A DNA stretch of 64,000 nt, taken from the NCBI RefSeq assembly GCF_900143515.1, contig NZ_FSQT01000002.1, forward strand, positions 3,101,501-3,165,500, read 5' to 3'. How positions within the stretch are numbered: the first letter of the stretch is position 1; every line of letters starts with the position of its first letter. This stretch comes from Micromonospora cremea (GTDB lineage: Bacteria; Actinomycetota; Actinomycetes; Mycobacteriales; Micromonosporaceae). A model generated the notes under the pieces. That model had not been told where the DNA came from. It saw nothing but the letters and a program-made list of their open reading frames with translations, and ran no database searches. A program made the translations under genes and the position numbers. Positions 17,608 through 26,159 of this stretch are shown here, in pieces.

Positions 17608-18885
17608 ATGAGCGGGAGCAGGTTGACCCGGCGGCGAGCGATCACGCTCGCCGGTGCCGGGGTGGCCGGAGTCGCCGGGGTGGCGGCCGGCGCGGGCGCG
17701 CTGATGAGCGGCTCCCGTGACCCGGCCGCGGCCAGCGACCACCCGGCGGGGGCGGTGCCGTTCCACGGCGAGCACCAGGCCGGCATCGTCACCCCGGCCC
17801 AGGACCGGCTGCACTTCGTCGCCTTCGACGTGATCACCAAGGATCGCGCCCGGCTGGTCGAGCTGCTCCAGGAGTGGACGGCCGCCGCCGCGCGGATGAC
17901 CGCCGGGCGGGACGCCGGGGTGCTCGGTGCGGTGGGTGGGATGCCGGAGGCCCCGCCGGACGACACCGGCGAGGCGCTCGGCCTTCCCCCCTCGCAGCTG
18001 ACCCTGACCATCGGCTTCGGGCCGACGCTGTTCCGCGACGCCGACGGCCGGGACCGGTTCGGCATCGCCGACCGGCGCCCGGCCGCGCTGGCCGAGCTGC
18101 CGAAGTTCCCCGGCGACGCGTTGCAGCCGCAGCTCTCCGGCGGCGACCTCTGCGTGCAGGCGTGCGCCAACGATCCCCAGGTGGCGGTGCACGCGATCCG
18201 CAACCTGGCCCGGCTCGGCATGGGCGTGGTGAGCGTCCGCTGGTCGCAGCTCGGCTTCGGCCGTACCTCGTCGACCTCCCGCGAGCAGGCCACGGCACGC
18301 AACCTGTTCGGGTTCAAGGACGGCACGGCCAACCTCAAGGCCGAGGCGACCGACCTGCTGCGCGACCAGCTGTGGGTGCAGCCGGGCGACGGGCCGGACT
18401 GGATGACCGGCGGCTCGTACCTGGTCACCCGCAAGATCCGGATGCTGGTGGAGACGTGGGACCGGACCTCGCTGGCCGAGCAGGAGGAGATCGTCGGTCG
18501 GACGAAGGGCAGCGGCGCCCCGCTGGGCCGTACCGACGAGTTCGACGAGCCGGATTTCGCCGCGCGCGGTGACGACGGGAAGCCGTTGATCGCCGAGCAC
18601 GCCCACGTCACGCTGGCCCACCCGAGCCGGAACAACGGCGCGCACCTGCTGCGGCGCGGCTACAACTTCGTCGACGGCTCGGACGGCCTCGGCCGGCTCG
18701 ACGCGGGTCTGTTCTTCATCGCCTACCAGCGGGATCCGCGCCGGCAGTTCGTGCCGATCCAGACCCAGCTGGCCCGGCACGACGTGATGAACGAATACCT
18801 CCGACACGTCTCCAGCGGCCTGTTCGCCTGCCCGCCGGGCGTGCGTGACGGCGGGGATCACTGGGGGCGGGCCCTCTTCGGCTGA
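17608..18885 (+). CDS. efeB: EfeB, Tat-exported Dyp-type heme peroxidase (deferrochelatase family)
   Basis: 425 residues. A twin-arginine signal (TRRRAITLAG followed by a Gly/Ala-rich core) marks export of a folded, heme-loaded enzyme. The Dyp family GxxDG motif is present as GFKDGT (about residues 235-240), the region HVTLAHPSRNNG contains candidate heme ligands, and the C-terminal domain has GLFFIAYQRDPRRQF. EfeB oxidises ferrous iron or extracts iron from heme in related systems; both roles are from family knowledge. It is the last gene of efeUOB, 25 nt after efeO. Confidence 0.9.
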   Translation: MSGSRLTRRRAITLAGAGVAGVAGVAAGAGALMSGSRDPAAASDHPAGAVPFHGEHQAGIVTPAQDRLHFVAFDVITKDRARLVELLQEWTAAAARMTAGRDAGVLGAVGGMPEAPPDDTGEALGLPPSQLTLTIGFGPTLFRDADGRDRFGIADRRPAALAELPKFPGDALQPQLSGGDLCVQACANDPQVAVHAIRNLARLGMGVVSVRWSQLGFGRTSSTSREQATARNLFGFKDGTANLKAEATDLLRDQLWVQPGDGPDWMTGGSYLVTRKIRMLVETWDRTSLAEQEEIVGRTKGSGAPLGRTDEFDEPDFAARGDDGKPLIAEHAHVTLAHPSRNNGAHLLRRGYNFVDGSDGLGRLDAGLFFIAYQRDPRRQFVPIQTQLARHDVMNEYLRHVSSGLFACPPGVRDGGDHWGRALFG

Positions 18886-19093
18886 CCGCCGTCCGAATCG
18901 GGACAGCGCGACCGGCCGAAGCGGCGGTGGCGCCGGACGGCACCGAAGGGGGATCATGGGTGGTCCGGGTCGGGATCCATCCGTGCCGGGCCCCGCACCA
19001 CGTGGCGCCGCCGCCACGGGTCGCGGTGACAAGCTTGCCGGCGGCGCTGGCCGTTACCGGGTGACGCCGGTCCCACCGAACTGAACGGGGATG

Positions 19094-19099
19094 CAATAT
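19094..19099 (+). promoter_or_regulatory. Candidate -10 box of a leaderless mtrA transcript
   Basis: CAATAT lies 7 nt before the mtrA ATG, in a short AT-rich patch unlike the surrounding sequence. There is no Shine-Dalgarno-like sequence. TATTAA (19097-19102) is an alternative register. Confidence 0.45.
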
Positions 19100-19106
19100 T
19101 AATCCC

Positions 19107-19796
19107 ATGAGAGCCCGGGTACTGGTGGTCGACGACGACCCCGCGCTCGCCGAGATGCTCGGCATCGTGCTGCGTAGCGAGGGCTTCCTGCCCTCGTTCG
19201 TGGCCGACGGCGAGCGGGCGTTGGCGGCGTTCCGCGACAGTCGTCCCGATATCGTCCTGCTCGACCTGATGCTGCCCGGTATGAGCGGCATCGATGTAGC
19301 TCGGTTGATCCGAGCCGAGTCCGGCGTGCCGATCGTCATGCTGACCGCCAAGAGCGACACCGTCGACGTGGTGCTCGGCCTCGAGTCCGGCGCCGACGAC
19401 TACGTGGTCAAGCCGTTCAAGCCCAAGGAGCTGGTCGCCCGGATGCGGGCCCGGCTGCGCCGGGGCGAGGACGTGGCACCGGAGATGCTGACCATCGGGC
19501 CGCCCGGCAACCAGATCACCATCGACGTGCCCGCGCACACGGTCAGCCGCAACGGCGAGGAGGTGAAGCTGACTCCGCTGGAGTTCGACCTGCTGGTCGC
19601 CCTCGCTCGCAAGCCGCGTCAGGTCTTCACCCGCGAGGTGCTGCTCGAGCAGGTCTGGGGCTACCGGCACGCAGCCGACACCCGGCTGGTCAACGTGCAC
19701 GTGCAGCGGCTGCGCGCCAAGATCGAGCCGGACCCGGAGCGGCCGGAAATCATCCTCACCGTGCGGGGCGTGGGCTATAAGGCGGGGACCGGATAA
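19107..19796 (+). CDS. mtrA: OmpR-family response regulator MtrA
   Basis: 229 residues. The receiver domain has the acidic pair in VLVVDDDPAL, the phospho-acceptor D53 in VLLDLMLPG, threonine in VMLTAKSD and K102 in VVKPFKPKEL. The C-terminal winged helix includes LTPLEFDLLVALARKPRQVF, TREVLLEQVWGY and TRLVNVHVQRLRAKI. In actinobacteria MtrA controls cell-wall hydrolase, division and osmotic-stress genes. Its place before mtrB and lpqB and its near-typical length make the call firm. There is no ribosome binding site, consistent with a leaderless mRNA. Confidence 0.93.
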   Translation: MRARVLVVDDDPALAEMLGIVLRSEGFLPSFVADGERALAAFRDSRPDIVLLDLMLPGMSGIDVARLIRAESGVPIVMLTAKSDTVDVVLGLESGADDYVVKPFKPKELVARMRARLRRGEDVAPEMLTIGPPGNQITIDVPAHTVSRNGEEVKLTPLEFDLLVALARKPRQVFTREVLLEQVWGYRHAADTRLVNVHVQRLRAKIEPDPERPEIILTVRGVGYKAGTG

Positions 19797-19808
19797 CCTG
19801 GTCACACT

Positions 19809-21566
19809 GTGTCAACCTCCCCGCCCCCGCACCCTCGGACGACAGCTGCCCGCCTGCCTCGCGCCGGCTGGGAGTTCTGGCGTGCGCTGAGCGGGCGGGG
19901 TGCCCGGATGGTGGCCCGGGTGCACCAGACCTGGCGCCGCTCGCTCCAGGTGCGGGTGGTCACCATCACGCTGGTCGCCTCCAGCCTGCTGGTCGGCGGT
20001 TTCGCGTACCTGATCGCTGACAAGATCACCACGATCCTGCTCGACAGCGCCCGCACCGACGTCCGGCAGCGCGTCAACAGCGGCGCCAGCTACGCGGCCA
20101 GGCAGGTCTCCCTCTACGGTCAGCCGCAGGAGGCGCAGCTCCAGGAGACCATCGAGGGCACGGTCAACTACCTGGCCGGTGGCGACCCCCAGCAGACCAG
20201 TGGTGTGGTGGTGGCGATCACCGCCGACGGCTACCCCAACGCCATCCAGACCCGCACCGCGCCCGCGGCGAACGTCCAGCCGCTGATCAGCCGGGAGCTG
20301 CGGGCCGCGGTCGCCGACGGCAAGGTGGCCAGCCAGGTCCGCACCGGCCGGCTCACCGGGGAGCCGACCAAATACCTGGTGTACGGCTCGCCGGTGCCCA
20401 CCCGCTTCGGCCAGATCGAGCTCTACTACCTCGTGCCGTTGACCCGGCAGGACGTCACGGCCGCCGACGCCCGAGCCACCGTGGTGGCGACCGGCGTCGC
20501 CCTGGTGATCCTGCTCGGGCTGCTCGCGGCCCTGGTCACCCGGCTGGTGGTCAATCCGGTCCGGGTCGCCGCGCGGACGGCCCAGCGGCTCTCCGCCGGC
20601 CTGCTCGACCAGCGGATGGTGGTCAACGGCGAGGACGACCTGGCGCTGCTCGCCGCGTCGTTCAACCAGATGGCGACCAACCTGCAACGGCAGATCCTCC
20701 GCCTGGAGGAGATGTCCCGGTTGCAGCGCCGGTTCACCTCCGACGTCTCGCACGAGCTGCGTACCCCGTTGACCACGGTCCGGATGGCCGCCGACCTGAT
20801 CTTCGCCGAGCGCGACGAGTTCGACCCGGCGGTGGCCCGCAGCGCCGAGCTGCTCCAGGCCGAGCTGGACCGGTTCGAGGAGTTGCTCACCGACCTGCTG
20901 GAGATCAGCCGGTTCGACGCGGGCTTCGCCATGCTGGACGCCGAGCCGACCGACCTGGTGCCGGTGGTGCACCGGGTGGTCGACCGGCTCGCCGGCCTGG
21001 CCGAGCGGGTGGGCGTCCCGATCGAACTGGACCTGCCGAGCACGCCGGTGATCGCCGAGGTCGACCCGCGCCGGGTCGAGCGGGTGCTGCGCAACCTGGT
21101 CGGTAACGCCGTCGAGCACGGTGAGGCACGTCCGGTGCTGATCACTCTCGGCATCGATGAGACCGCCGTGGCGATCACTGTCCGGGATCGTGGCGTGGGA
21201 CTCAAGGTGGGCGAGGAGAAGTTGGTGTTCAACCGGTTCTGGCGGGCGGACCCGTCCCGGGCCCGGCAGACCGGTGGCACGGGTCTGGGCCTGTCCATCA
21301 GCCTCGAGGACGCCCGGCTGCACGGCGGCTGGCTGGAGGCGTGGGGTGCGCCCGGGCAGGGCGCGCAGTTCCGGCTCACCCTGCCGGCCCGCGCGGGTGA
21401 CCGGCTGACGACCTCGCCGCTGCGGCTGGTGCCCGCTGACGCCGCGCTGCCGTTCGGTGGCCCCCGGGACGGCGGCCCACTGGCCATCGGCCCCGGCACC
21501 GACGGCACGCTGGCGATCGGCCCGGCGCCGGCCGAGGACGGACAGCGTGCGGAGGTGCGATCGTGA
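19809..21566 (+). CDS. mtrB: Sensor histidine kinase MtrB
   Basis: 585 residues. Transmembrane helices lie at about 50-70 and 226-247 and flank an extracytoplasmic sensor domain of roughly 150 residues. A HAMP domain (VVNPVRVAARTAQRLSAG) follows, then the H-box SDVSHELRTPLTTVRMAADL with phospho-accepting H315. The ATPase core has N-box NLVGNAVEHGE, G1 VRDRGVGLK, F-box VFNRFWRADPSR and G2 GGTGLGLSIS. A low-complexity Gly/Pro tail ends the protein. It begins 12 nt after mtrA and overlaps lpqB by 4 nt, as in the conserved mtrA-mtrB-lpqB operon. Confidence 0.93.
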   Translation: MSTSPPPHPRTTAARLPRAGWEFWRALSGRGARMVARVHQTWRRSLQVRVVTITLVASSLLVGGFAYLIADKITTILLDSARTDVRQRVNSGASYAARQVSLYGQPQEAQLQETIEGTVNYLAGGDPQQTSGVVVAITADGYPNAIQTRTAPAANVQPLISRELRAAVADGKVASQVRTGRLTGEPTKYLVYGSPVPTRFGQIELYYLVPLTRQDVTAADARATVVATGVALVILLGLLAALVTRLVVNPVRVAARTAQRLSAGLLDQRMVVNGEDDLALLAASFNQMATNLQRQILRLEEMSRLQRRFTSDVSHELRTPLTTVRMAADLIFAERDEFDPAVARSAELLQAELDRFEELLTDLLEISRFDAGFAMLDAEPTDLVPVVHRVVDRLAGLAERVGVPIELDLPSTPVIAEVDPRRVERVLRNLVGNAVEHGEARPVLITLGIDETAVAITVRDRGVGLKVGEEKLVFNRFWRADPSRARQTGGTGLGLSISLEDARLHGGWLEAWGAPGQGAQFRLTLPARAGDRLTTSPLRLVPADAALPFGGPRDGGPLAIGPGTDGTLAIGPAPAEDGQRAEVRS

Positions 21567-23368
21567 GGCGGCAGCTCCTGATCGGGGCACTCGGCGCGGC
21601 GCTGCTGCTGGGCGGCGGATGCGGCATCCCGGCGTCGTCCGACGTGCGGGTGGACGGCAAGGGCGGGGCCGCGACGGAGGCCGGTTCGGTCGGCGGCCGT
21701 AGCAGTGAGCCGCCGACGCGTACGGCCAGCGGCAGCGACACCAACGCGTTCGTGCGCAACTTCCTGTCCGCCGCCGCTGGCGAGCCGGATCGGGCCTACG
21801 AGCGGGTCAAGCAGTTCATCGCCCCGGAGCACCAGTCCCGGCTGCAGGAGAAGAAGGGCAGCGAGGTCGCGCTGACCGTCGTCCGGCTGCGGGAGGCGGT
21901 GTTCAGGGGCGAGAGCGACTCGACCACCACCGTGACGATCAAGGTGCAGCAGATCGGCCTGCTGCGGGCCAACGGCACCCTGGCCCCGCCGGTGGCGACC
22001 GAGACGGGGTACCAGTTCTCGTTGCGCAGCGCGGCGTTCGGCGGTGACGACGAGCGCGCCGGCCTGTACGTCCTCGACCCGCCGAACGTGCTGCTGCTCA
22101 CCGACAACGCCCTGCAGGAGTACTACCAGGACGAGTCGATCTACTTCTGGAGTTCCGACGGCAGCCGGCTGGTGCCCGATCAGCGTTACCTGCCGCTGGC
22201 GGTGCCGGACGAACGCCGCGTCAATGAGGTGGTGAAATGGCTGGTCGGCGGCCCGTCCGATTGGCTGCGCCCCGGCGTCGTCGGGCTGCCCGACCGCACC
22301 GAGCTGATCAACAACGCCACCGGCGCGAACGGCCGGTGGGAGGTCAACCTGGACATGTCCGGTGACGACCAGACCCAGATCGACCGGCTGATCACCCAGC
22401 TCGCCTGGTCGCTGGGCAACCGGCAGGGCGAGCTGGAGCTGAAGGTCCGCAACAACTCGCAGCCCGTGCGGGATCTGAACGAGCTCCGGCTGTCCGAGCA
22501 GCTCTACCCGATCAAAGTGGGCCCGCAGCGGTTCGGCGTGTACGAGGGTGCCATCCGCCCACTCGACTTCCCTGGAGAGCCCGACGGCGCTGTGCCGCTG
22601 GTGGCCGAGATCAACCGCAACATCGTGTCCGCCAGCCTCGCGCGGGCCGAGGACCGGATCCTCGCCGCGATGGTGGTGACCGGCGGCAAGGGCCGGCAGC
22701 GCCTCGCGGTGGGCACCGGCCGTGATCCGGTCCCCGGGCTCAACCGGAGCGTCTTGGATTACGCCTCGATCAGCCGTCCGGTCTGGCTGCGCACGGTCGA
22801 CTCCCGACCGGGCCGGGGCCTGGTGGTGGCCGACGGCCGGCTCTACCGCTTCGACGAGGCCGCCCGGATGTACCAGGTGCCGCTCAACCTGCCCACCGCC
22901 GAGGTCACCGCGGTGGCCGCGTCGCTGGACGGCCAGCGGGTCGCGCTGATCGCCGGCGGCCGGCTCTACGTCGCGGCGGTCAACCTGGACGGCGGCGGGG
23001 TCTCCATCGGCCCGCCCCGGGCGCTGGTCACCTCGCTGACCGGCCTCAGCGCAGTCGACTGGAGCGGGGAGGCCCGGCTGGTGGTGGCCGGGTCGGCCAG
23101 CCAGCCGGCGATCTACGAAATCAGCGTGGACGGTGCGCTGGAGACGCCGCTGAAGACCGACGTGGGTGCCAGGGTCACCCACCTGACGGCGTACCCGACC
23201 AACCGCACGGTGCCGCTGCCCAGCGGGGCGTACATGTACGAGGCGAACGGGGTGGCCTACCGCAACAGTCCGTTCGAACGGATCGAAGTCGAACAGGTGC
23301 GGGACGTCACCCCACCCCCGACCGGGGTCCGCCCGAGCAATCCGTCGGCCCCGTTCTTCCTCTACTGA
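21563..23368 (+). CDS. lpqB: LpqB family lipoprotein with beta-propeller domain
   Basis: 601 residues. The lipobox is LLGGGC, cysteine about residue 20. The N-terminal part holds the GerMN-like region (NAFVRNFLSAAAGEPDRAYE through LYVLDPPNVLLLTDNALQEY), followed by a C-terminal WD40-like propeller from about residue 330. LpqB acts as a negative accessory factor of MtrB signalling in mycobacteria; the same role here is inferred from the operon. GTG 21563 overlaps the mtrB stop. Confidence 0.92.
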   Translation: MRRQLLIGALGAALLLGGGCGIPASSDVRVDGKGGAATEAGSVGGRSSEPPTRTASGSDTNAFVRNFLSAAAGEPDRAYERVKQFIAPEHQSRLQEKKGSEVALTVVRLREAVFRGESDSTTTVTIKVQQIGLLRANGTLAPPVATETGYQFSLRSAAFGGDDERAGLYVLDPPNVLLLTDNALQEYYQDESIYFWSSDGSRLVPDQRYLPLAVPDERRVNEVVKWLVGGPSDWLRPGVVGLPDRTELINNATGANGRWEVNLDMSGDDQTQIDRLITQLAWSLGNRQGELELKVRNNSQPVRDLNELRLSEQLYPIKVGPQRFGVYEGAIRPLDFPGEPDGAVPLVAEINRNIVSASLARAEDRILAAMVVTGGKGRQRLAVGTGRDPVPGLNRSVLDYASISRPVWLRTVDSRPGRGLVVADGRLYRFDEAARMYQVPLNLPTAEVTAVAASLDGQRVALIAGGRLYVAAVNLDGGGVSIGPPRALVTSLTGLSAVDWSGEARLVVAGSASQPAIYEISVDGALETPLKTDVGARVTHLTAYPTNRTVPLPSGAYMYEANGVAYRNSPFERIEVEQVRDVTPPPTGVRPSNPSAPFFLY

Positions 23369-24077
23369 CGTCGTGCGGGCTCTGGGCCGACCTCGGCGAC
23401 CTGGTCCTGCCCACCGACTGTGCGGGCTGCCGGGAGCGTCGGCCCGGTCTGCGGCACGGAATCTGCCCGGCCTGTGTGGCGGCGCTGGACGCGCTGCGCC
23501 CTCGGTCGGTCCACCCGACCCCCGTCCCGCCGGGTCTGCCGCCCTGCGTCGCCCTCGGCCCATACGCCGGCCCGCTGCGCGAGGCTCTGCTGGCGTACAA
23601 GGAGCACGGCCGGCACGGGTTGGCCCGCCCGCTCGGCGCGCTGCTCGCCGAGGTCGTCGCGGCGGCGGTCGGCGGGGCCCGTCCGCTGGCGCTGGTTCCG
23701 GTGCCGGACACCGCGGCGGCGGCCCGGGCCCGCTACGGCGACCACCTGGACCGGCTGGCCCGGCACTGCGCGGCGCGACTCACCCGGGCCGGCTGGCCGG
23801 TGCGGGTGCACCGGCCGCTGCGGGCGCTGCCCCGGCCGACTCGGTGAGGCTGGACAGCGCCGGCCGGGCCGCGGCGGCCCAGGCGGCCTTCCGGCCCCGT
23901 GCCGGTGCCCGGGGCGGGGGCGGCACGTCGGCCGTGGCACCCGTCGTGGTGTTGCTGGACGACATCGTCACCACCGGGGTCACCCTGGCCGCATCTGCCG
24001 GCGTGCTGGCCGCGACCGGGCAGGCACCGACTGTCGCCGCGGTGCTCGCGGCAACCGAGAAAAGACGCCGTTCGTAA
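23365..24077 (+). pseudogene. ComF-family phosphoribosyltransferase, frameshifted
   Basis: The protein is split over two frames. The first frame (from about 23371) gives an N-terminal zinc-finger-like part with TDCAGCRE and GICPACVAAL, then ALGPYAGPLREALLAYKEHG and LALVPVPDT, but ends at a TGA at 23845-23847 after RALPRPTR. The next frame continues seamlessly with DSVRLDSAGRAAAAQAAF and the PRPP-binding loop VVVLLDDIVTTGVTLA. A single-base indel in the GC tract near 23835-23845 explains this. The first frame also lacks a normal start before the cysteines: the only upstream candidates are CTG 23365 or GTG 23373 in another frame, suggesting a second indel. The position after lpqB and before hpf matches the conserved actinobacterial order. 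Confidence 0.8.
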
Positions 24078-24208
24078 CCGTTCGTGTTTCCGTTTCACCC
24101 GTTGGTGTATGAGCTGCGAAAAATTTCGGGCGGTCTCGGCAACTTGGGGTGACTGCCGGGCGAACAGGAGTTAGCGTTTCGCTGTCGGGGGTAGGAGGTC
24201 ATCCCACC

Positions 24209-24232
24209 CGCCTCCGGCGGTGAGAGGAGGCG
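24209..24232 (+). other. Small hairpin in the hpf leader
   Basis: CGCCTCC (24209-24215) pairs with GGAGGCG (24226-24232) about 90 nt before the hpf start, inside a 245-nt non-coding stretch between comF and hpf. The purine-rich arm could mimic or mask a ribosome site, but it is far from the real one. Significance is unclear. Confidence 0.25.
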
Positions 24233-24322
24233 TAGCCGCACTGACCGGTCGACGCCAGCGGGGCTCCCCACGGCGCGCGACCGGGTAACCGGATCGAAGA
24301 CCGTCCGAACAAGGGAGGTCAC

Positions 24323-24958
24323 GTGGACATCGTGGTCAAGGGCCGTAACGTCGAAGTGCCGGACCATTACCGGGTGCACGTAGCCGAGAAACTCGCAAAG
24401 ATCGAACGCTACGACCACAAACTCATTCGTGTCGATGTCGAGCTGTTTCACGAGCGCAATCCGCGCCAAGCCGACCACTGCCAGCGGGTGGAAATCACCT
24501 GCGTTTCCCGGGGCCCGGTGATCCGGGCCGAGGCATGCACGAATGACTTCTACAGCGCGCTCGACGCGGCCATCGCGAAGCTCGACACCCGGCTGCGCCG
24601 CGCAGCCGACCGTCGCCGCGTACACCGGGGCCGGCACGCGCCGATCTCCGTCGCCGCCGCCACCGCCGGCCTACCGGTCGAGGACCTGGTGGCCGCCCCG
24701 CTGAGCGCGCCGGGTGACGGCGCCCGCGCCGGCACCGCCGTCGCGGAGCGGGTCGAGGACGAGTACGACGAGCAGCCATGGCACATCGCCCGGGAAAAGG
24801 TGCACCCGGCGGAACCAATGACCATCGACGACGCGCTCTTCGAGATGGAACTGGTCGGCCACGACTTCTACCTGTTCCAGGACAAGGAGTCCGGCCGCCC
24901 CAGCGTCGTCTACCGCCGGCACGCCTACGACTACGGCATCATTTCCCTCGCCATCTGA
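24323..24958 (+). CDS. hpf: Ribosome hibernation-promoting factor, long form
   Basis: 211 residues. The N-terminal domain (1-100) has the HPF/YfiA pattern MDIVVKGRNVEVPDHYRVHV, KLAKIERYDHKLIRVDVELF and DFYSALDAAIAKLDTRLRRA. After a variable linker, the C-terminal dimerisation domain (about 158-211) contains MTIDDALFEMELVGHDFYLF and GRPSVVYRRHAYDYGIISL. The long form joins 70S ribosomes into inactive 100S dimers in stationary phase or stress. GTG 24323 follows AAGGGAGGTCAC, a strong ribosome site. The long leader suggests regulation, but I could not assign a sigma factor. Confidence 0.92.
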   Translation: MDIVVKGRNVEVPDHYRVHVAEKLAKIERYDHKLIRVDVELFHERNPRQADHCQRVEITCVSRGPVIRAEACTNDFYSALDAAIAKLDTRLRRAADRRRVHRGRHAPISVAAATAGLPVEDLVAAPLSAPGDGARAGTAVAERVEDEYDEQPWHIAREKVHPAEPMTIDDALFEMELVGHDFYLFQDKESGRPSVVYRRHAYDYGIISLAI

Positions 24959-24976
24959 CGGGTCCTGACCCGGCTT

Positions 24977-25044
24977 GATCATGGAGTTGTGGTGGGTGCG
25001 GACGCCGCGAACCGGTGCGGAGCGCCCACCACGACTCCATGATC
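24977..25044. repeat. Dispersed long palindrome, family A, copy 1
   Basis: Left arm GATCATGGAGTTGTGGTGGG continuing to 24999; right arm 25022-25044 is its complement with only two G-U type differences over 23 positions. It lies between the convergent hpf and acetyltransferase genes and could act as a bidirectional terminator. A second copy is at 58019-58093. Confidence 0.75.
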
Positions 25045-25046
25045 TG

Positions 25047-26159
25047 TCAGCGGAGGTCGGCGGGTAGCAGGGCGAAGGTCAGGTCGTCGAGCCGGGTGCC
25101 GGCCAGACCGGGCAGCCGGCCACGTTGCAGGGCCTCCCGGTGGAAGCCGACCCGCTCCAGCACGCGGTGGGAGGCGGTGTTCTCGGGCACGGTGCCAGCG
25201 GTCAGCCGGGCGATACCGGCCGGCCCGAACGCCCAGCCGGCGAGCAGCCGGACGGCCCGGGTGGCGTACCCCCGGCCCCGCCAGTCGGGCAGCAACGCGT
25301 AGCCCAGCGACGCCTCGCCGCTGGCCACATCGGTGTACGACAACCCGCAACTGCCCGCCGGCTCGCCGGTGGCCAGGTCGGTGATCAACAGTCGGGCGAT
25401 GTCGCCGGTCAGCCACCCGCTCTCCGCGAGCCGGCAGCGCCGCTCGATCGCGGCCCGTTCCGGCGGCACCGGCGGCGCCTGGTTGGCCACCACCTCGGGC
25501 CGGCTGTGCAGCTGGTACATCAGCTCGGCGTCGTCCGGGGCGAGGCGGCGCAGTGCCACCACCTGATCGGTGAGCACCCCGCCGGGCAGGTCCGGCAGCA
25601 GCCGGGCGGTCGGGCCGGGCGGGTCGCCGGCGAGGCGTACCCAGGCCAGCAGGTCGTGCCGCCCGCCGCCCCGGCTCGAGCCGGCGGATCGGCGTACTCC
25701 CTCGTACCGGAAGCCGGCGGCCAGCGCGACCCGTTGGCTGGGCCCGTTCTCCGGGTCGGTGAGCAGCTCCAGCCGGATCGTCCCGGTGGCGAACGCGTGC
25801 TCGCTCAGCACGCGGGTGGCGGAGGCGCCCACCCCTCGCCCGCGCGCCGCCGGCCGCACCCAGTAGCCGATCTCGGCCTGACCCCGTTCTGGCACCGGGT
25901 TGCTCAGCCCGACCCCGCCGAGCAGCCGGTCGGTGGCCGGGTCCGCGATCGCGTACGCCGCGCCGCCGCCGGTCCAGGCCGCCGGGGCACCCGAGTCGAT
26001 CCACCAGCGGGCGTCGGTTTCGGTGTACGGCGTCGGCAGGTTCGGCAGGAACCGCTGGCTGACCGGGTCCGCGCAGGCGGCGACCACGTCGGCGGCGTCG
26101 TCGGCGCGGAACGGGCGCAGACGTACCCCGTGCGCCTCGACGACGTGTTCGATGGTCAC
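25047..26159 (-). CDS. Tandem GNAT N-acetyltransferase (two domains)
   Basis: 370 residues with two successive GNAT domains. Domain 1 (about 10-175) has VRLRPFRADDAADVV, AEIGYWVRPAARGRGVGASA (acetyl-CoA pyrophosphate loop RGRGVG) and RVALAAGFRYEG. Domain 2 (about 200-365) has VALRRLAPDDAELMY, ASLGYALLPDWRGRGYATRA (loop RGRGYA) and HRVLERVGFHREA. Both resemble the RimJ/RimL branch, which acetylates protein N-termini, but the substrate is unknown. It overlaps the upstream paralogue by 4 nt, so the two are coupled. Confidence 0.82.
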   Translation of the reverse strand: MTIEHVVEAHGVRLRPFRADDAADVVAACADPVSQRFLPNLPTPYTETDARWWIDSGAPAAWTGGGAAYAIADPATDRLLGGVGLSNPVPERGQAEIGYWVRPAARGRGVGASATRVLSEHAFATGTIRLELLTDPENGPSQRVALAAGFRYEGVRRSAGSSRGGGRHDLLAWVRLAGDPPGPTARLLPDLPGGVLTDQVVALRRLAPDDAELMYQLHSRPEVVANQAPPVPPERAAIERRCRLAESGWLTGDIARLLITDLATGEPAGSCGLSYTDVASGEASLGYALLPDWRGRGYATRAVRLLAGWAFGPAGIARLTAGTVPENTASHRVLERVGFHREALQRGRLPGLAGTRLDDLTFALLPADLR

